Positions 14,991 through 22,972 of a DNA stretch of 64,000 nt are shown piece after piece. The position numbers and the translations under genes were made by a program. The stretch comes from DASUPK01 sp963831605 (GTDB lineage: Bacteria > Actinomycetota > Thermoleophilia > Solirubrobacterales > 70-9). Positions within the stretch are counted from its first letter, which is position 1. Every line of letters starts with the position of its first letter. The notes beneath the pieces were generated by a model. It ran no database searches, was not told the origin of the DNA, and was given only the letters and a program-made list of their open reading frames with translations. The stretch covers positions 562,076 through 626,075 of the forward strand of contig CAWHQR010000003.1 of NCBI GenBank assembly GCA_963831605.1. The letters run 5' to 3'.

Positions 14991-16019
14991 GTGCTGACAG
15001 AGCGCCAGAGCAAGATCCTGCGGCTGCTGGTCGAGCGCTACGTCGACGACGGGCGCCCGGTCGGTTCGCACGCCCTCGCCAACCGCGGTGACATCGACTG
15101 GAGCGCATCGACCGTGCGCGCGGAGCTCGCGAGCCTCGAGCAGGAGGGCTTCCTCACCCATCCGCACACCTCGGCGGGCCGCGTCCCGACGGACACGGGG
15201 TACCGCTTCTACGTGGAGCGGCTGCTGGCGCGGCAGGACAGCCTCCCGCAGCCCGTCCCGGGCGAGCTGGGGATCTCCCGCATGCGGCGAGAGGTCGATG
15301 TCGCGATTCGGGAGACGACTTCGACCCTTTCGCAGGTCACGGACCTGGTCGCCTTGGTCACCGCGCCGCCACTGCACACGGCCACGATCCACCGGATCGA
15401 GGTGCTGCTCCTGCAGCCGAAGGTGGTGATGGTCGTGGTGATCGCCTCCAACGGCGGGGTCACCAAGCGTGTCTTCAGCTTCGACGATGAGGTCGACACC
15501 GGCCTGGTCGAGTGGGCCGCGAGCTACCTGAACGAGCGCCTCGCGGGTCTCGGCCTCGGGGCGCGCATGGCGGCCGATCGTGTGCGCGATCCCGAGCTCG
15601 GCCCTGCGGAGACGGGCTTCCTCTCCGAGATCTCGAGCGCCTTCACCGACCTCGAGGAGTCCGCCGAGGACACCCTCTACGTCGATGGCACGGCGCGGCT
15701 GCTGTCGGAAGAGCATCTCCAGGATCTGCCGCACGCCGACGAGCTGATGCGCGCGCTCGAGCGCCGCGTGAACGTCCTGCGCGCGCTGCGGACCGCGCTC
15801 GACCGCCGCTCCGTCTTCGTCTGGATCGGCGGCGAGAACCCGGCACCCGAGCTCCGCTCGGTGAGCGTGGTCGGCGCCAACTACGGCCTCGGCTATCGCA
15901 ACCTCGGGTCGGTCGGGATCATCGGCCCGCTGCGGATGGACTACGCCACCGCGATCGCCAACGTCAGGGGCGCGGCCGGCGAGCTCTCCCGCTTCTTCGA
16001 GACGGTCTACGACGAGTAG
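14991..16019 (+). CDS. hrcA: Heat-inducible transcription repressor HrcA
   Basis: Repressor of heat-shock operons that normally binds CIRCE. 342 residues: N-terminal winged helix (LTERQSKILRLLVERYVDDG; P-V-G-S-H-A-L; S-A-S-T-V-R-A-E-L-A-S-L-E), then T-S-A-G-R-V-P-T-D-T-G-Y-R-F-Y-V, a hallmark of the family. The GAF-like dimerisation region ends with S-V-V-G-A-N-Y-G and G-I-I-G-P-L-R-M-D-Y. Start GTG. dnaJ follows 9 nt later, the common hrcA-dnaJ-prmA arrangement. Its operator is not evident in this window, so targets are probably elsewhere. Confidence 0.96.
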   Translation: MLTERQSKILRLLVERYVDDGRPVGSHALANRGDIDWSASTVRAELASLEQEGFLTHPHTSAGRVPTDTGYRFYVERLLARQDSLPQPVPGELGISRMRREVDVAIRETTSTLSQVTDLVALVTAPPLHTATIHRIEVLLLQPKVVMVVVIASNGGVTKRVFSFDDEVDTGLVEWAASYLNERLAGLGLGARMAADRVRDPELGPAETGFLSEISSAFTDLEESAEDTLYVDGTARLLSEEHLQDLPHADELMRALERRVNVLRALRTALDRRSVFVWIGGENPAPELRSVSVVGANYGLGYRNLGSVGIIGPLRMDYATAIANVRGAAGELSRFFETVYDE

Positions 16020-16028
16020 GACCAGGCG

Positions 16029-17105
16029 ATGGCCAAGCGCGACTACTACCAGGTGCTGGGCGTTGAGCGGAACGCCTCCGATGGCGAGATCAAGAAGGCG
16101 TTTCGGAAGCTGGCGCGCGAGCTTCACCCGGACGTGAACGCCCACGATCCGGAGGCCGAGGAGAAGTTCAAGGAGGCGGCCGAGGCCTACGAGGTGCTCT
16201 CGGACACCGGGCGCCGCCAGACCTACGACCAATTCGGCCACGACGGCCTTCGATCCGGAGGCTTCACCCCAGGGGGCGGCTTCGGCAGCATCCAGGACAT
16301 CTTCGATTCCCTCTTCGGGGGCGGAGATCCCTTCGGCGGCTTCGGCGGAGGACCAGCAGCCGGTGCGGACATCGGCGCGGTCGTGGAGATCTCGCTGGAG
16401 GACGTCCTGGAGAACCAGATGCGAGAGGTCTCCTTCGAGGCGGTGGTGACCTGCGAGCGCTGTCGCGGAAACGGCGCCGAGCCGGGCACCCCGATCGAGA
16501 CCTGCCCCAAGTGCGAGGGGAGCGGACAGATCCGCGAGGTCAGTCGCAGCATCTTCGGCCAGGTCGTCCGCGCCATGCCCTGCGACCGCTGCGGCGGCGA
16601 CGGGCGCATCCCCGAGACCCCCTGTGAGCGCTGCGACGGGGCCGGCAGGGTGTCGGAGTCCCGGGCCTGGGAGGTGGACATCCCCGCGGGGATCGAGGAC
16701 GGCCAGCGGGTGCGGATTGCGGGCGCCGGCCACGTCGGTGAGCCCGGCGGCAGGCAGGGCGACCTCTACGTGGAGATCCGGATCGAGCCTGACGAGCGAT
16801 TCGCGCGGCAGGGGACCGAGCTGATCGCCCGCGCCGAGGTACCGGTGACGACCGCGATCGTCGGCGGAGAGGTCTTCGTCCCGACTCTCGACGGGGAGGT
16901 GGCCGTCGAGGTCCCGGCCGGCACGCAGCACGGCGAGACGACGGTCCTCAGCCGTCGCGGCCTCCCCCCGCTTCGCGGTGGGAGGCGCGGCGACGAGCAC
17001 GTGGTCTTCGAGCTGGTTGTGCCCACGGACCTGGACGACGAGCAGCGCGAGGCCGCGGAGCGCCTCGCCGAGTCGCTGCAACAACAGCCTTCACAGCGGA
17101 GGTGA
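16029..17105 (+). CDS. dnaJ: Chaperone DnaJ
   Basis: Hsp40 co-chaperone stimulating DnaK ATPase. 358 residues in canonical order: J domain with H-P-D (residues about 36-38), Gly/Phe-rich linker (GGFTPGGGFGSIQDIFDSLF and G-G-F-G-G-G), and four CxxCxGxG-type zinc repeats (CERCRGNG, CPKCEGSG, CDRCGGDG, CERCDGAG). A C-terminal substrate-binding region then follows (VDIPAGIEDGQRVRIAGAG). Type I DnaJ. Overlaps prmA by 4 nt. No dnaK or grpE lies here, so this is the stand-alone dnaJ next to hrcA. Confidence 0.97.
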   Translation: MAKRDYYQVLGVERNASDGEIKKAFRKLARELHPDVNAHDPEAEEKFKEAAEAYEVLSDTGRRQTYDQFGHDGLRSGGFTPGGGFGSIQDIFDSLFGGGDPFGGFGGGPAAGADIGAVVEISLEDVLENQMREVSFEAVVTCERCRGNGAEPGTPIETCPKCEGSGQIREVSRSIFGQVVRAMPCDRCGGDGRIPETPCERCDGAGRVSESRAWEVDIPAGIEDGQRVRIAGAGHVGEPGGRQGDLYVEIRIEPDERFARQGTELIARAEVPVTTAIVGGEVFVPTLDGEVAVEVPAGTQHGETTVLSRRGLPPLRGGRRGDEHVVFELVVPTDLDDEQREAAERLAESLQQQPSQRR

Positions 17106-17935
17106 TCCGCCTGGCTGTTCGCTGCGCTCCGGAGTATGCGGAGGCGGTGATGGCGAACCTTCTGGAGCTCGCCCCGAACGGGCTCGAGGAGGAGCGGGGC
17201 CCGGGCTGGGTCGAGTTCGCCATCTACGGGCCGCCGGGCGAGGTTCCGGACATGGGCGAGCTCCAGGCGGCCGCCGGAGGCAGTCTCGTCGATGTCACCA
17301 CCACCTCGGTCCCCGACGACTGGGCGGACCGCTGGGCGGACTTCCACCGCCCCATCGAGGTCTCGGGCCGGATCGGTGTGCGTCCGTCCTGGTGGGACCC
17401 CAAGGAGGGGCTGATCGACGTGGTGGTCGATCCGGGCCGCGCCTTCGGCACGGGCGGCCATCCGACGACCCGGTTGTCCCTCGCGCTGTTGGTGGAGCTG
17501 GAGGAGGCCGGTGAGGCCTCGGGCCCGATCGCCGACTGGGGCACCGGGAGCGGTGTGCTGGGGATCGCCGCCGCCAAGCTCGGCTGGTCGCCGGTCACCG
17601 GCTGTGACCGGGAGCTGGCCTCGCTGGAGACCGCCGAGGCGAACGCGGAGGCCAACGGCGTCGAGATGTCGATCGAGCGGATCGACGTCCGCGAGGGACC
17701 GCCGCCCGTGGCCCCCACGGTCGTCGCGAATCTGACCGGGAACCTGCTTCGCGAGTGCGCCGTGCACCTGGCCGCGTCCGGGGAGGCTCCGGACACGCTG
17801 GTCTGCTCGGGCATGCTGGAGGGCGAGATGGACGGGGTCGCTGAGGCGTTCTCCCCGACGGGACTGAGCGAGTCAGTGCGCCGTGTGGAGAACGACTGGG
17901 GAGCCCTGCTGATGCGCAGCGGCACGGCCGGCTGA
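17102..17935 (+). CDS. prmA: Ribosomal protein L11 methyltransferase
   Basis: Trimethylates ribosomal protein uL11. 277 residues. The N-terminal substrate-recognition part (APEYAEAVMANLLELAPNGL) precedes W-A-D-F-H-R-P-I-E-V. Next comes the family motif D-P-G-R-A-F-G-T-G-G-H-P-T-T-R, then the SAM site D-W-G-T-G-S-G-V-L-G-I-A-A and V-A-N-L-T-G-N-L-L (the NPPY-like position). GTG start overlaps the dnaJ stop; the next gene overlaps its own stop, so dnaJ-prmA-murI is a tightly coupled operon. In many bacteria rsmE follows; here murI does. Confidence 0.93.
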   Translation: MIRLAVRCAPEYAEAVMANLLELAPNGLEEERGPGWVEFAIYGPPGEVPDMGELQAAAGGSLVDVTTTSVPDDWADRWADFHRPIEVSGRIGVRPSWWDPKEGLIDVVVDPGRAFGTGGHPTTRLSLALLVELEEAGEASGPIADWGTGSGVLGIAAAKLGWSPVTGCDRELASLETAEANAEANGVEMSIERIDVREGPPPVAPTVVANLTGNLLRECAVHLAASGEAPDTLVCSGMLEGEMDGVAEAFSPTGLSESVRRVENDWGALLMRSGTAG

Positions 17936-18759
17936 TGGCGCCTGCGCCGAGCGCCGAGCTTCCGATCGCCGTCTTCGATTCCGGCGTCGGCGGACTGACC
18001 GTCCTCCACGAGTGCCTCGTCTCGCTCCCGGCGGAGGACTACGTCTATTTGGGGGACGACGCGCGCTTTCCGTACGGGGCTCGATCCAACGACGAGCTGC
18101 GCGATCACGTCGCGCAGATCACCCGTTTCCTGCTCGACCGGGGGGCCAAGCTGCTGGTGATCGCCTGCAACTCCGCCTCCTCGGCGGGCCGCGAGGTTGC
18201 CGGGGAGATCGCGGCGGAGGCCGGGGTGGAGGTGGTCGCCGTGATCAGGCCCGAGGCGGAGATCGCCGGAGCACTCACCCAGTCCGGCAACGTCGGGGTG
18301 CTCGCCACGCCCGCGACGGTGCGGAGCGGTGCCTATCTGCGGGCGCTCTCCGAGGAGCACCGCCGCCTGACGATCACCGAGGTCGAGGCTCCCGATCTGG
18401 CGGCGGTCATCCAGCGTGGGTTCCCGTTCTCGGAGAGCGTCGTCGAGATGGTGCGCTCGTACTGCGAGCCCCTGAAGCGGGCGGAGGTGGACACGGTGAT
18501 CCTCGGCTGCACGCACTATCCGCTGGTTGCGCCGATGCTGCAGCGGACCCTCGGCCGGGATGTGCGGCTGGTGACGGCCGGTCACGCCATCGCCGGGACG
18601 GCGCAGCGGGTGCTGGCGGAGGCGGGACTCGAGAAAGGCGGCAATGAGGAGGGGACCTATCGATTCCTATGCACGGGGAACGCGGACGGCTTCCGCGAAC
18701 TCGGGACCCGGTTCCTCCAGATGCCGCTCGGCGACGTCGAGCGTGTCGACCTGCCATGA
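17935..18759 (+). CDS. murI: Glutamate racemase
   Basis: Makes D-glutamate for peptidoglycan. 274 residues with I-A-V-F-D-S-G-V-G-G-L-T-V at the N-terminus, Y-L-G-D-D-A-R-F-P-Y-G, first catalytic Cys in V-I-A-C-N-S-A-S (the common form is CNTAS), and second in L-G-C-T-H-Y-P-L. Length is normal. The ATG overlaps the prmA stop codon by 1 nt. A large palindrome begins 5 nt after its stop codon. Confidence 0.95.
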   Translation: MAPAPSAELPIAVFDSGVGGLTVLHECLVSLPAEDYVYLGDDARFPYGARSNDELRDHVAQITRFLLDRGAKLLVIACNSASSAGREVAGEIAAEAGVEVVAVIRPEAEIAGALTQSGNVGVLATPATVRSGAYLRALSEEHRRLTITEVEAPDLAAVIQRGFPFSESVVEMVRSYCEPLKRAEVDTVILGCTHYPLVAPMLQRTLGRDVRLVTAGHAIAGTAQRVLAEAGLEKGGNEEGTYRFLCTGNADGFRELGTRFLQMPLGDVERVDLP

Positions 18760-18764
18760 GCCGT

Positions 18765-18804
18765 TTGCAGCCTTTTGGGGGCTATAGGCCCCATAAGGCT
18801 GCAA
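18765..18804. repeat. 40-nt palindrome between murI and a DUF1232 gene
   Basis: Perfect 10-bp outer arms (TTGCAGCCTT at 18765-18774 and AAGGCTGCAA at 18795-18804) enclose inner arms TGGGG (18776-18780) and CCCCA (18789-18793) around CTATAG. As RNA it would fold into a long hairpin. There is no T-run after it on either strand, so it is not a standard intrinsic terminator. It resembles the palindrome at 40714-40750 in layout. Confidence 0.8.
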
Positions 18805-18814
18805 TCGAGGTCTG

Positions 18815-19264
18815 ATGGCGGATCTCAGGCCCGACGACGTCCCGTTCTGGCCTTGGGGCCTCGTCTTCATCGCCCTGGGTTTGTATGTCGTCAGCGTCGC
18901 GGCCCTGATCGCCGCAGGCCGTCGCGAGGACGCCCGGGCGCTCGCAGGTTTCATCCCGGACTGTGCCGTCCTGATCTCTCGCCTCGCACGAGATCGCCGC
19001 CTGTCCCGGCCGAGGAGAGCCGCCCTCTTCATTGCCCTGGGCTACCTCGCGCTCCCGATCGACCTCGTCCCGGACTTCCTTCCCGGGATCGGACAGCTCG
19101 ATGACGCTGTCGTCCTTGGACTCGCTCTCCGACTCGTTGTCCACGGCGGGGGCATCGACCTTGTCCGTGAGGCCTGGCCCGGCCCCGAGGCGTCGCTGAC
19201 GCTTGTCCTGCGTGCCTCCGGGCTGGAGACAAACGGCGCAGCCACCCCGCCGACTACGCTTTAG
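18815..19264 (+). CDS. YkvA-family DUF1232 membrane protein
   Basis: 149 residues. One N-terminal membrane helix (WGLVFIALGLYVVSVAALIA) is followed by the DUF1232 core: R-R-A-A-L-F-I-A-L-G-Y-L-A-L-P-I-D-L-V-P-D-F-L-P-G-I-G-Q-L-D-D. The P-I-D-L-(I/V)-P-D motif is diagnostic of the family, whose function is unknown. A GAGG ribosome site lies just upstream of the ATG. It sits between the murI operon and yqeY. Confidence 0.85.
   Translation: MADLRPDDVPFWPWGLVFIALGLYVVSVAALIAAGRREDARALAGFIPDCAVLISRLARDRRLSRPRRAALFIALGYLALPIDLVPDFLPGIGQLDDAVVLGLALRLVVHGGGIDLVREAWPGPEASLTLVLRASGLETNGAATPPTTL
19255..19260 (+). promoter_or_regulatory. -10 box of probably leaderless yqeY promoter
   Basis: TACGCT, overlapping the 3' end of the DUF1232 gene, lies 7 nt before the yqeY ATG without a Shine-Dalgarno. 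Confidence 0.5.
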
Positions 19265-19267
19265 CCC

Positions 19268-19699
19268 ATGAGCATCCTCGCGCAGGTCCAGGAGGACGTG
19301 AAGACGGCGATGAAGGCCGGCGAGAAGGAGCGCGTCGGCCAGCTGCGCATGCTCGTCAACGCACTCCAGGTTGAGGAGAAGGAGGGCAAGGGAGACGAGG
19401 TTGCCGCGCTGCAGCGCGAGCGCAAGCGGCGGCTCGACGCGGCCGAGGCGCTCAAGGAAGGGGACAGGACGGAGCAGGCCGAGGCCGAGGAGGCCGAGGC
19501 GAAGCTGATCGAGGGTTATCTGCCCGAGCAGCTCTCCGATCAGGAGCTATCCGAGCTGGTCGCGAGCGCCGTCGAGGAGTCCGGTGCCACCGAGCCCAAG
19601 GACATGGGGGGCGTGATGAAGGTGCTGATGCCCAAGCTCGACGGGAGAGCCGACGGCAAGCGCGTCAGCGCCGCTGTGAAGGAGAAGCTCAGCTCTTAG
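19268..19699 (+). CDS. yqeY: YqeY (GatB/Yqey-domain) protein
   Basis: 143-residue helical protein homologous to the tail domain of the GatB tRNA-amidotransferase subunit. Features seen: an N-terminal helix with V-K-T-A-M-K-A-G-E-K-E-R, L-R-M-L-V-N-A-L, an acidic helical middle, E-G-Y-L-P-E-Q-L-S-D, and C-terminal D-M-G-G-V-M-K-V-L-M-P-K-L-D-G-R-A-D-G-K. A role in tRNA-dependent amidation quality control is suggested by homology only. Stop overlaps the phoH start by 1 nt. Confidence 0.9.
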   Translation: MSILAQVQEDVKTAMKAGEKERVGQLRMLVNALQVEEKEGKGDEVAALQRERKRRLDAAEALKEGDRTEQAEAEEAEAKLIEGYLPEQLSDQELSELVASAVEESGATEPKDMGGVMKVLMPKLDGRADGKRVSAAVKEKLSS

Positions 19700-20664
19700 T
19701 GGCTCGCAGGCAGCTCACCATCGACAACAGCGTCGCCGCCGAGCTGGCCGGATCGGAGGACGCCGTTCTCCGGGCCCTCGAGGGCCACCTCGATGTCGAT
19801 CTCTACCTGCGCGGCAACGTCCTCACCCTCGATGGCGACGCCAGCGAGGTCAGCACGGCCGAGACCGTCGTGGGCGAGCTCGTCGACCTGATCGAGCAGG
19901 GGCACGAGATCGCCCCCGGCACGATCGAGGCCGTCACCGGAGCGCTCGACCAGCAGCAGAGCCCGGCCGAGATCCTCGAGGACGTCGTCTGGCAGCACCG
20001 CAACACCCGCGTCGCCCCCAAGACGGTCAACCAGAAGCAGTACGTCGACTCGATCCGCCGGCACACGATCACCTTCGGCATCGGTCCCGCCGGCACCGGC
20101 AAGACCTTCCTCGCCGTTGCGATGGCCGCTGCGGCTCTCTCGCGCGGCGATGTCAGTCGCGTGATCCTCACCAGGCCCGCCGTCGAGGCAGGGGAGAGCC
20201 TCGGCTTCCTGCCAGGCGACATCCAGGCGAAGGTCGATCCCTACCTCCGGCCGCTCTTCGACGCGCTCTACGACATGCTCGATCCCGAGAAGGTCAACTC
20301 CTACTTCGAGCGCGGCACCATCGAGGTCGCGCCGCTCGCCTTCATGCGCGGCCGCACGCTCAACGACTCCTTCGTGATCCTCGATGAGGCACAGAACACG
20401 AGCCCCGAGCAGATGAAGATGTTCCTCACCCGCCTGGGTTTCGGGTCGAAGGTTGTCGTCACCGGCGACATCACCCAGATCGATCTCGAGCGCGGGTCGC
20501 GCTCGGGCCTGGTCGAGGTCGGCGACATCCTCAACGAGGTCCAGGACATCAGCTTCATCCGCTTCGGCGGCGAGGACGTCGTGCGCCACAAGCTCGTGCA
20601 GCGCATCGTCGCCGCCTACGGCGAGGCGGAGAGCCGCAGTCACCCATCCGACGGGGGCGGCTGA
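19699..20664 (+). CDS. phoH: PhoH-like ATPase/RNA-processing protein
   Basis: 321 residues. N-terminal KH-like region (about 1-75), then the PhoH core: T-V-N-Q-K-Q-Y-V-D-S-I, Walker A G-P-A-G-T-G-K-T, R-P-A-V-E-A-G-E-S-L-G-F-L-P-G-D, Walker B F-V-I-L-D-E-A-Q-N, and V-V-T-G-D-I-T-Q-I-D-L. Usually linked to YbeY in rRNA maturation, as here. Start GTG. The C-terminus (ESRSHPSDGGG) ends with a stop directly at the point where YbeY homology begins in another frame. Confidence 0.93.
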   Translation: MARRQLTIDNSVAAELAGSEDAVLRALEGHLDVDLYLRGNVLTLDGDASEVSTAETVVGELVDLIEQGHEIAPGTIEAVTGALDQQQSPAEILEDVVWQHRNTRVAPKTVNQKQYVDSIRRHTITFGIGPAGTGKTFLAVAMAAAALSRGDVSRVILTRPAVEAGESLGFLPGDIQAKVDPYLRPLFDALYDMLDPEKVNSYFERGTIEVAPLAFMRGRTLNDSFVILDEAQNTSPEQMKMFLTRLGFGSKVVVTGDITQIDLERGSRSGLVEVGDILNEVQDISFIRFGGEDVVRHKLVQRIVAAYGEAESRSHPSDGGG

Positions 20665-20665
20665 C

Positions 20666-21022
20666 ATCGATCTCTCCGACGTACCGGGCGATCTGCGCCG
20701 CGCCGTCGGGGCCACCCTGCACGCGGCGGGGGTCGACGACGGCCATCTGGGCGTCGAGATCGTCGGCGAGGGGCGGATGCGGACGCTCAACTACGCCGCA
20801 CGGGGGGTGGACGAGGCGACCGACGTGCTCGCCTTTCCGATCGACGAGCAGTCACACGATCTGGGACCGCGCGAGCTGGGCGACGTCTTCATCTGCCCGG
20901 AGAAGGCGACCAGCGTGACCGAGGCGGCAATCCACGGAACCCTTCACCTCTGCGGGTTCGACCACGAAGGCGACCAGGGGGAGATGCTCGAGCTGCAGGC
21001 CAGGGTCCTGGCCTCGCTGTGA
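20666..21022 (+). CDS. ybeY: Endoribonuclease YbeY, no canonical start codon
   Basis: Zinc endoribonuclease for 16S rRNA 3' maturation and 70S quality control. The frame shows L-N-Y-A-A-R-G-V-D-E-A-T-D-V-L-A-F-P, then the zinc motif H-G-T-L-H-L-C-G-F-D-H (HGxLHLxGxDH), so the enzyme core is intact. Homology starts near I-D-L-S-D-V-P-G, but no ATG, GTG or TTG lies in frame there. The nearest upstream start (20453) would add about 70 implausible residues inside phoH, and the first internal ATG (about 20777) would remove the N-terminal domain. ATC at 20666, preceded by GGGGGCGG, is proposed. It overlaps era by 4 nt. Confidence 0.8.
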   Translation: MDLSDVPGDLRRAVGATLHAAGVDDGHLGVEIVGEGRMRTLNYAARGVDEATDVLAFPIDEQSHDLGPRELGDVFICPEKATSVTEAAIHGTLHLCGFDHEGDQGEMLELQARVLASL

Positions 21023-21912
21023 GCAGGGCGGGCTTCGTCGGTCTCGCGGGTCGCCCGAACGTCGGCAAGTCCACCCTGGTCAACGCGATCGTCGGTTCCC
21101 ACGTGGCGATCGTCTCCGAGCGTCCGCAGACCACCCGGCGGGCGATCCGCGGCGTCGCCACGGACCTGGCTGCTGACTGGCAGCTCGTCATGACCGACCT
21201 CCCGGGTGTGCAGCGGCCGCGTGACGCGCTCACCGAGCGGATGCAGCGGCGGGTGGAGAGGGAGATCGCGGACTCCGACGCGGTGCTGTTCGTCGTCAAC
21301 GCCGAGCAGGGGGTCGGCCCCGGCGACCGGTTCATCTCCAAGGCTCTTCTGGAGTCGAGCATCGACACCCCCGTCGTCTGCGCCGTCAACAAGGTCGACC
21401 GCCTCAACAACGCGGAGACCGCCGCCGTCCTCGCCGAGGTGGGGAAGGTCAACGCCGTCGATGAGATCTACCCGGTCAGCGCAAGGAAGGGCAACGGAAT
21501 CGAGCCGCTGATCGAGAAGCTCATCGAGCTTCTCCCGGAGAGCCCCTTCCTGTTCCCGCCCGAGCAGAGATCGGATCTGCCGAGCGAGGTCCTCCTCGCC
21601 GAGCTGATTCGCGAGCAGGTGCTGCGCCGTACGCGCGACGAGCTGCCGCACGCGGTCGAGGTCCAGGTCTCCGAGGTCGCCTACCGCGAGGACGGCGTGG
21701 TGGAGGTCCTAGCTCACGTCTGGGCCGAGACCGAGTCGCAGAAGGGCATCCTGATCGGCGCCGGCGGCAGCAAGATCAAGGAGATCGGAACCGCGGCACG
21801 CGCCGAACTCGAGCGCGAGCTCGGCGGCCGTGTCTTCCTCGATCTCCAGGTCCGCGTGCGCAAGCGGTGGCGCAGGGACGAGGGCCTGCTGGACCGGCTC
21901 GGCATCGAGTAG
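21019..21912 (+). CDS. era: GTPase Era
   Basis: Ribosome-biogenesis GTPase binding the 3' end of 16S rRNA. 297 residues: G1 G-R-P-N-V-G-K-S-T, G2 region Q-T-T-R-R-A-I-R-G-V, G3 D-L-P-G-V, G4 N-K-V-D-R, G5 S-A-R-K-G. The C-terminal KH domain has I-L-I-G-A-G-G-S-K-I-K-E-I-G and L-D-L-Q-V-R-V-R-K-R-W. GTG start overlapping ybeY gives the phoH-ybeY-era cluster. Confidence 0.97.
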   Translation: MSRAGFVGLAGRPNVGKSTLVNAIVGSHVAIVSERPQTTRRAIRGVATDLAADWQLVMTDLPGVQRPRDALTERMQRRVEREIADSDAVLFVVNAEQGVGPGDRFISKALLESSIDTPVVCAVNKVDRLNNAETAAVLAEVGKVNAVDEIYPVSARKGNGIEPLIEKLIELLPESPFLFPPEQRSDLPSEVLLAELIREQVLRRTRDELPHAVEVQVSEVAYREDGVVEVLAHVWAETESQKGILIGAGGSKIKEIGTAARAELERELGGRVFLDLQVRVRKRWRRDEGLLDRLGIE

Positions 21913-21992
21913 CCGTTCACATCCCTTTCACCGAGTCGCGCTCGGCGGTCAAGAAGATTCGGTGGTTCAGACGACGAGAGGAGCTTGACCCC

Positions 21993-22247
21993 ATGGAACG
22001 TGACCGGGAAGAGTGGACAGACGAGGACGAGCGGCACCCGGAGGGCCCGGAGAAGCCGATGCCCGTCCAGGAGGAGGGAATCGCGGTCGGCCTCGAGGGC
22101 GAGGACGGCTTCGACGCCGACGTAGATCCTGAGATTGCCCGGGAGGTGCAGCTCCAGGAGGAGACCCGTGAGGCGGAGGGCGACGACGACGACGAGGAAG
22201 AGGTCGAGACGGTCCTCAACTTCGACGACGACGAGGAGGACGACTAG
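21993..22247 (+). CDS. Small very acidic hypothetical protein
   Basis: 84 residues, nearly 40% Asp/Glu, ending in long D/E runs (EGDDDDEEEVETVLNFDDDE). No cysteine, no hydrophobic segment, probably disordered. ATG 21993 is supported by an AGAGGAG ribosome site about 9 nt upstream. It follows era on the same strand. No family recognised; a binding partner for a basic protein or the ribosome is possible but speculative. Confidence 0.6.
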   Translation: MERDREEWTDEDERHPEGPEKPMPVQEEGIAVGLEGEDGFDADVDPEIAREVQLQEETREAEGDDDDEEEVETVLNFDDDEEDD

Positions 22248-22274
22248 CTGAACCGGCGCCTTCAGGCGCGCGAG

Positions 22275-22297
22275 CGGGCGATTCGTACAATCGCCCG
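22275..22297 (+). promoter_or_regulatory. Inverted repeat and leaderless-type -10 box at the his/trp operon start
   Basis: A perfect 9-bp inverted repeat (CGGGCGATT at 22275-22283, AATCGCCCG at 22289-22297, loop CGTAC) ends directly at the hisIE ATG. The -10 box TACAAT (22286-22291) is inside it, 6 nt before the ATG. The palindrome could therefore be an operator over the promoter rather than an mRNA hairpin. No leader peptide with Trp codons is seen. Confidence 0.55.
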
Positions 22298-22972
22298 ATG
22301 GTCGTTCAAACCGCAAGAGACGTGGCGAAGGTCCGCTTCGACGAAAAGGGCCTGGTGCCGTGCGTGATGCAGGACGCGCGCTCGGGCGAGGTGCTCACCC
22401 TCGCCTACATGAATGAGGAGTCGCTCCTGCTCACGCTCGAGAGTCGCGAGATCCATCTCTACAGCCGTAGGCGCCGCGAGATCTGGCACAAGGGGACCAC
22501 CTCGGGGAACGTGCAGCGGGTCAGGCAGATCCGCTACGACTGCGACGGCGATGCTCTTGTGGCGCTCGTCGATCCGGCCGGGCCGGCCTGCCACACAGGG
22601 GAGCGCTCCTGCTTCTACCGCGACTTGGAGGGCAGCGCCGATCCGGGCGTCGATGCGCCCGGCGTGGCCGGCGAGCCCTCGCTGCTGCCCTACGAGGCAC
22701 TGGCGACTCTCGAGCGGACTCTGGTCACGCGCCGGCGCCGGCGCCCGCAGGGCAGCTACACGGTCGAGCTGCTCGAGGATCCCAAGCTTGCCGGGGACAA
22801 GGTCCGAGAGGAGGCCGCCGAGGTGGTCAAGGCCGTCGACTCGGAGTCGGACGAGCGGGTGGCCGAGGAGGGCGCAGACGTCGTCTACCACCTGGCCGTC
22901 CTGTTGCTCTCTCGCGGGCTCTCTATGGCCGAGGTGCTTCACGTGCTCAACGGCCGCCGGCGGGCTCGATGA
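22298..22972 (+). CDS. hisIE: Bifunctional phosphoribosyl-AMP cyclohydrolase / phosphoribosyl-ATP pyrophosphatase
   Basis: Catalyses steps 2 and 3 of histidine synthesis. 224 residues. The HisI domain has S-R-R-R-R-E-I-W-H-K-G-T-T-S-G, D-C-D-G-D and zinc motif C-H-T-G-E-R-S-C-F; the HisE domain (about 125-224) has E-D-P-K-L-A-G-D-K-V-R-E-E-A-A-E-V-V-K-A and E-E-G-A-D-V-V-Y-H. The two domains are fused here. It overlaps trpE by 4 nt, so a histidine gene heads a tryptophan operon. Confidence 0.95.
   Translation: MVVQTARDVAKVRFDEKGLVPCVMQDARSGEVLTLAYMNEESLLLTLESREIHLYSRRRREIWHKGTTSGNVQRVRQIRYDCDGDALVALVDPAGPACHTGERSCFYRDLEGSADPGVDAPGVAGEPSLLPYEALATLERTLVTRRRRRPQGSYTVELLEDPKLAGDKVREEAAEVVKAVDSESDERVAEEGADVVYHLAVLLLSRGLSMAEVLHVLNGRRRAR

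Noticed and set aside
14928..17084. A 718-codon open frame on the minus strand opposite hrcA and dnaJ
   Set aside because: Low-complexity Arg/Gly/Leu shadow of high-GC coding DNA; no family features, and the plus-strand genes are certain.
22248..22297. Tryptophan attenuator or leader peptide before the his/trp operon
   Set aside because: The 50-nt gap has no ORF with Trp or His codons and the -10 box is 6 nt from the start codon, leaving no leader.
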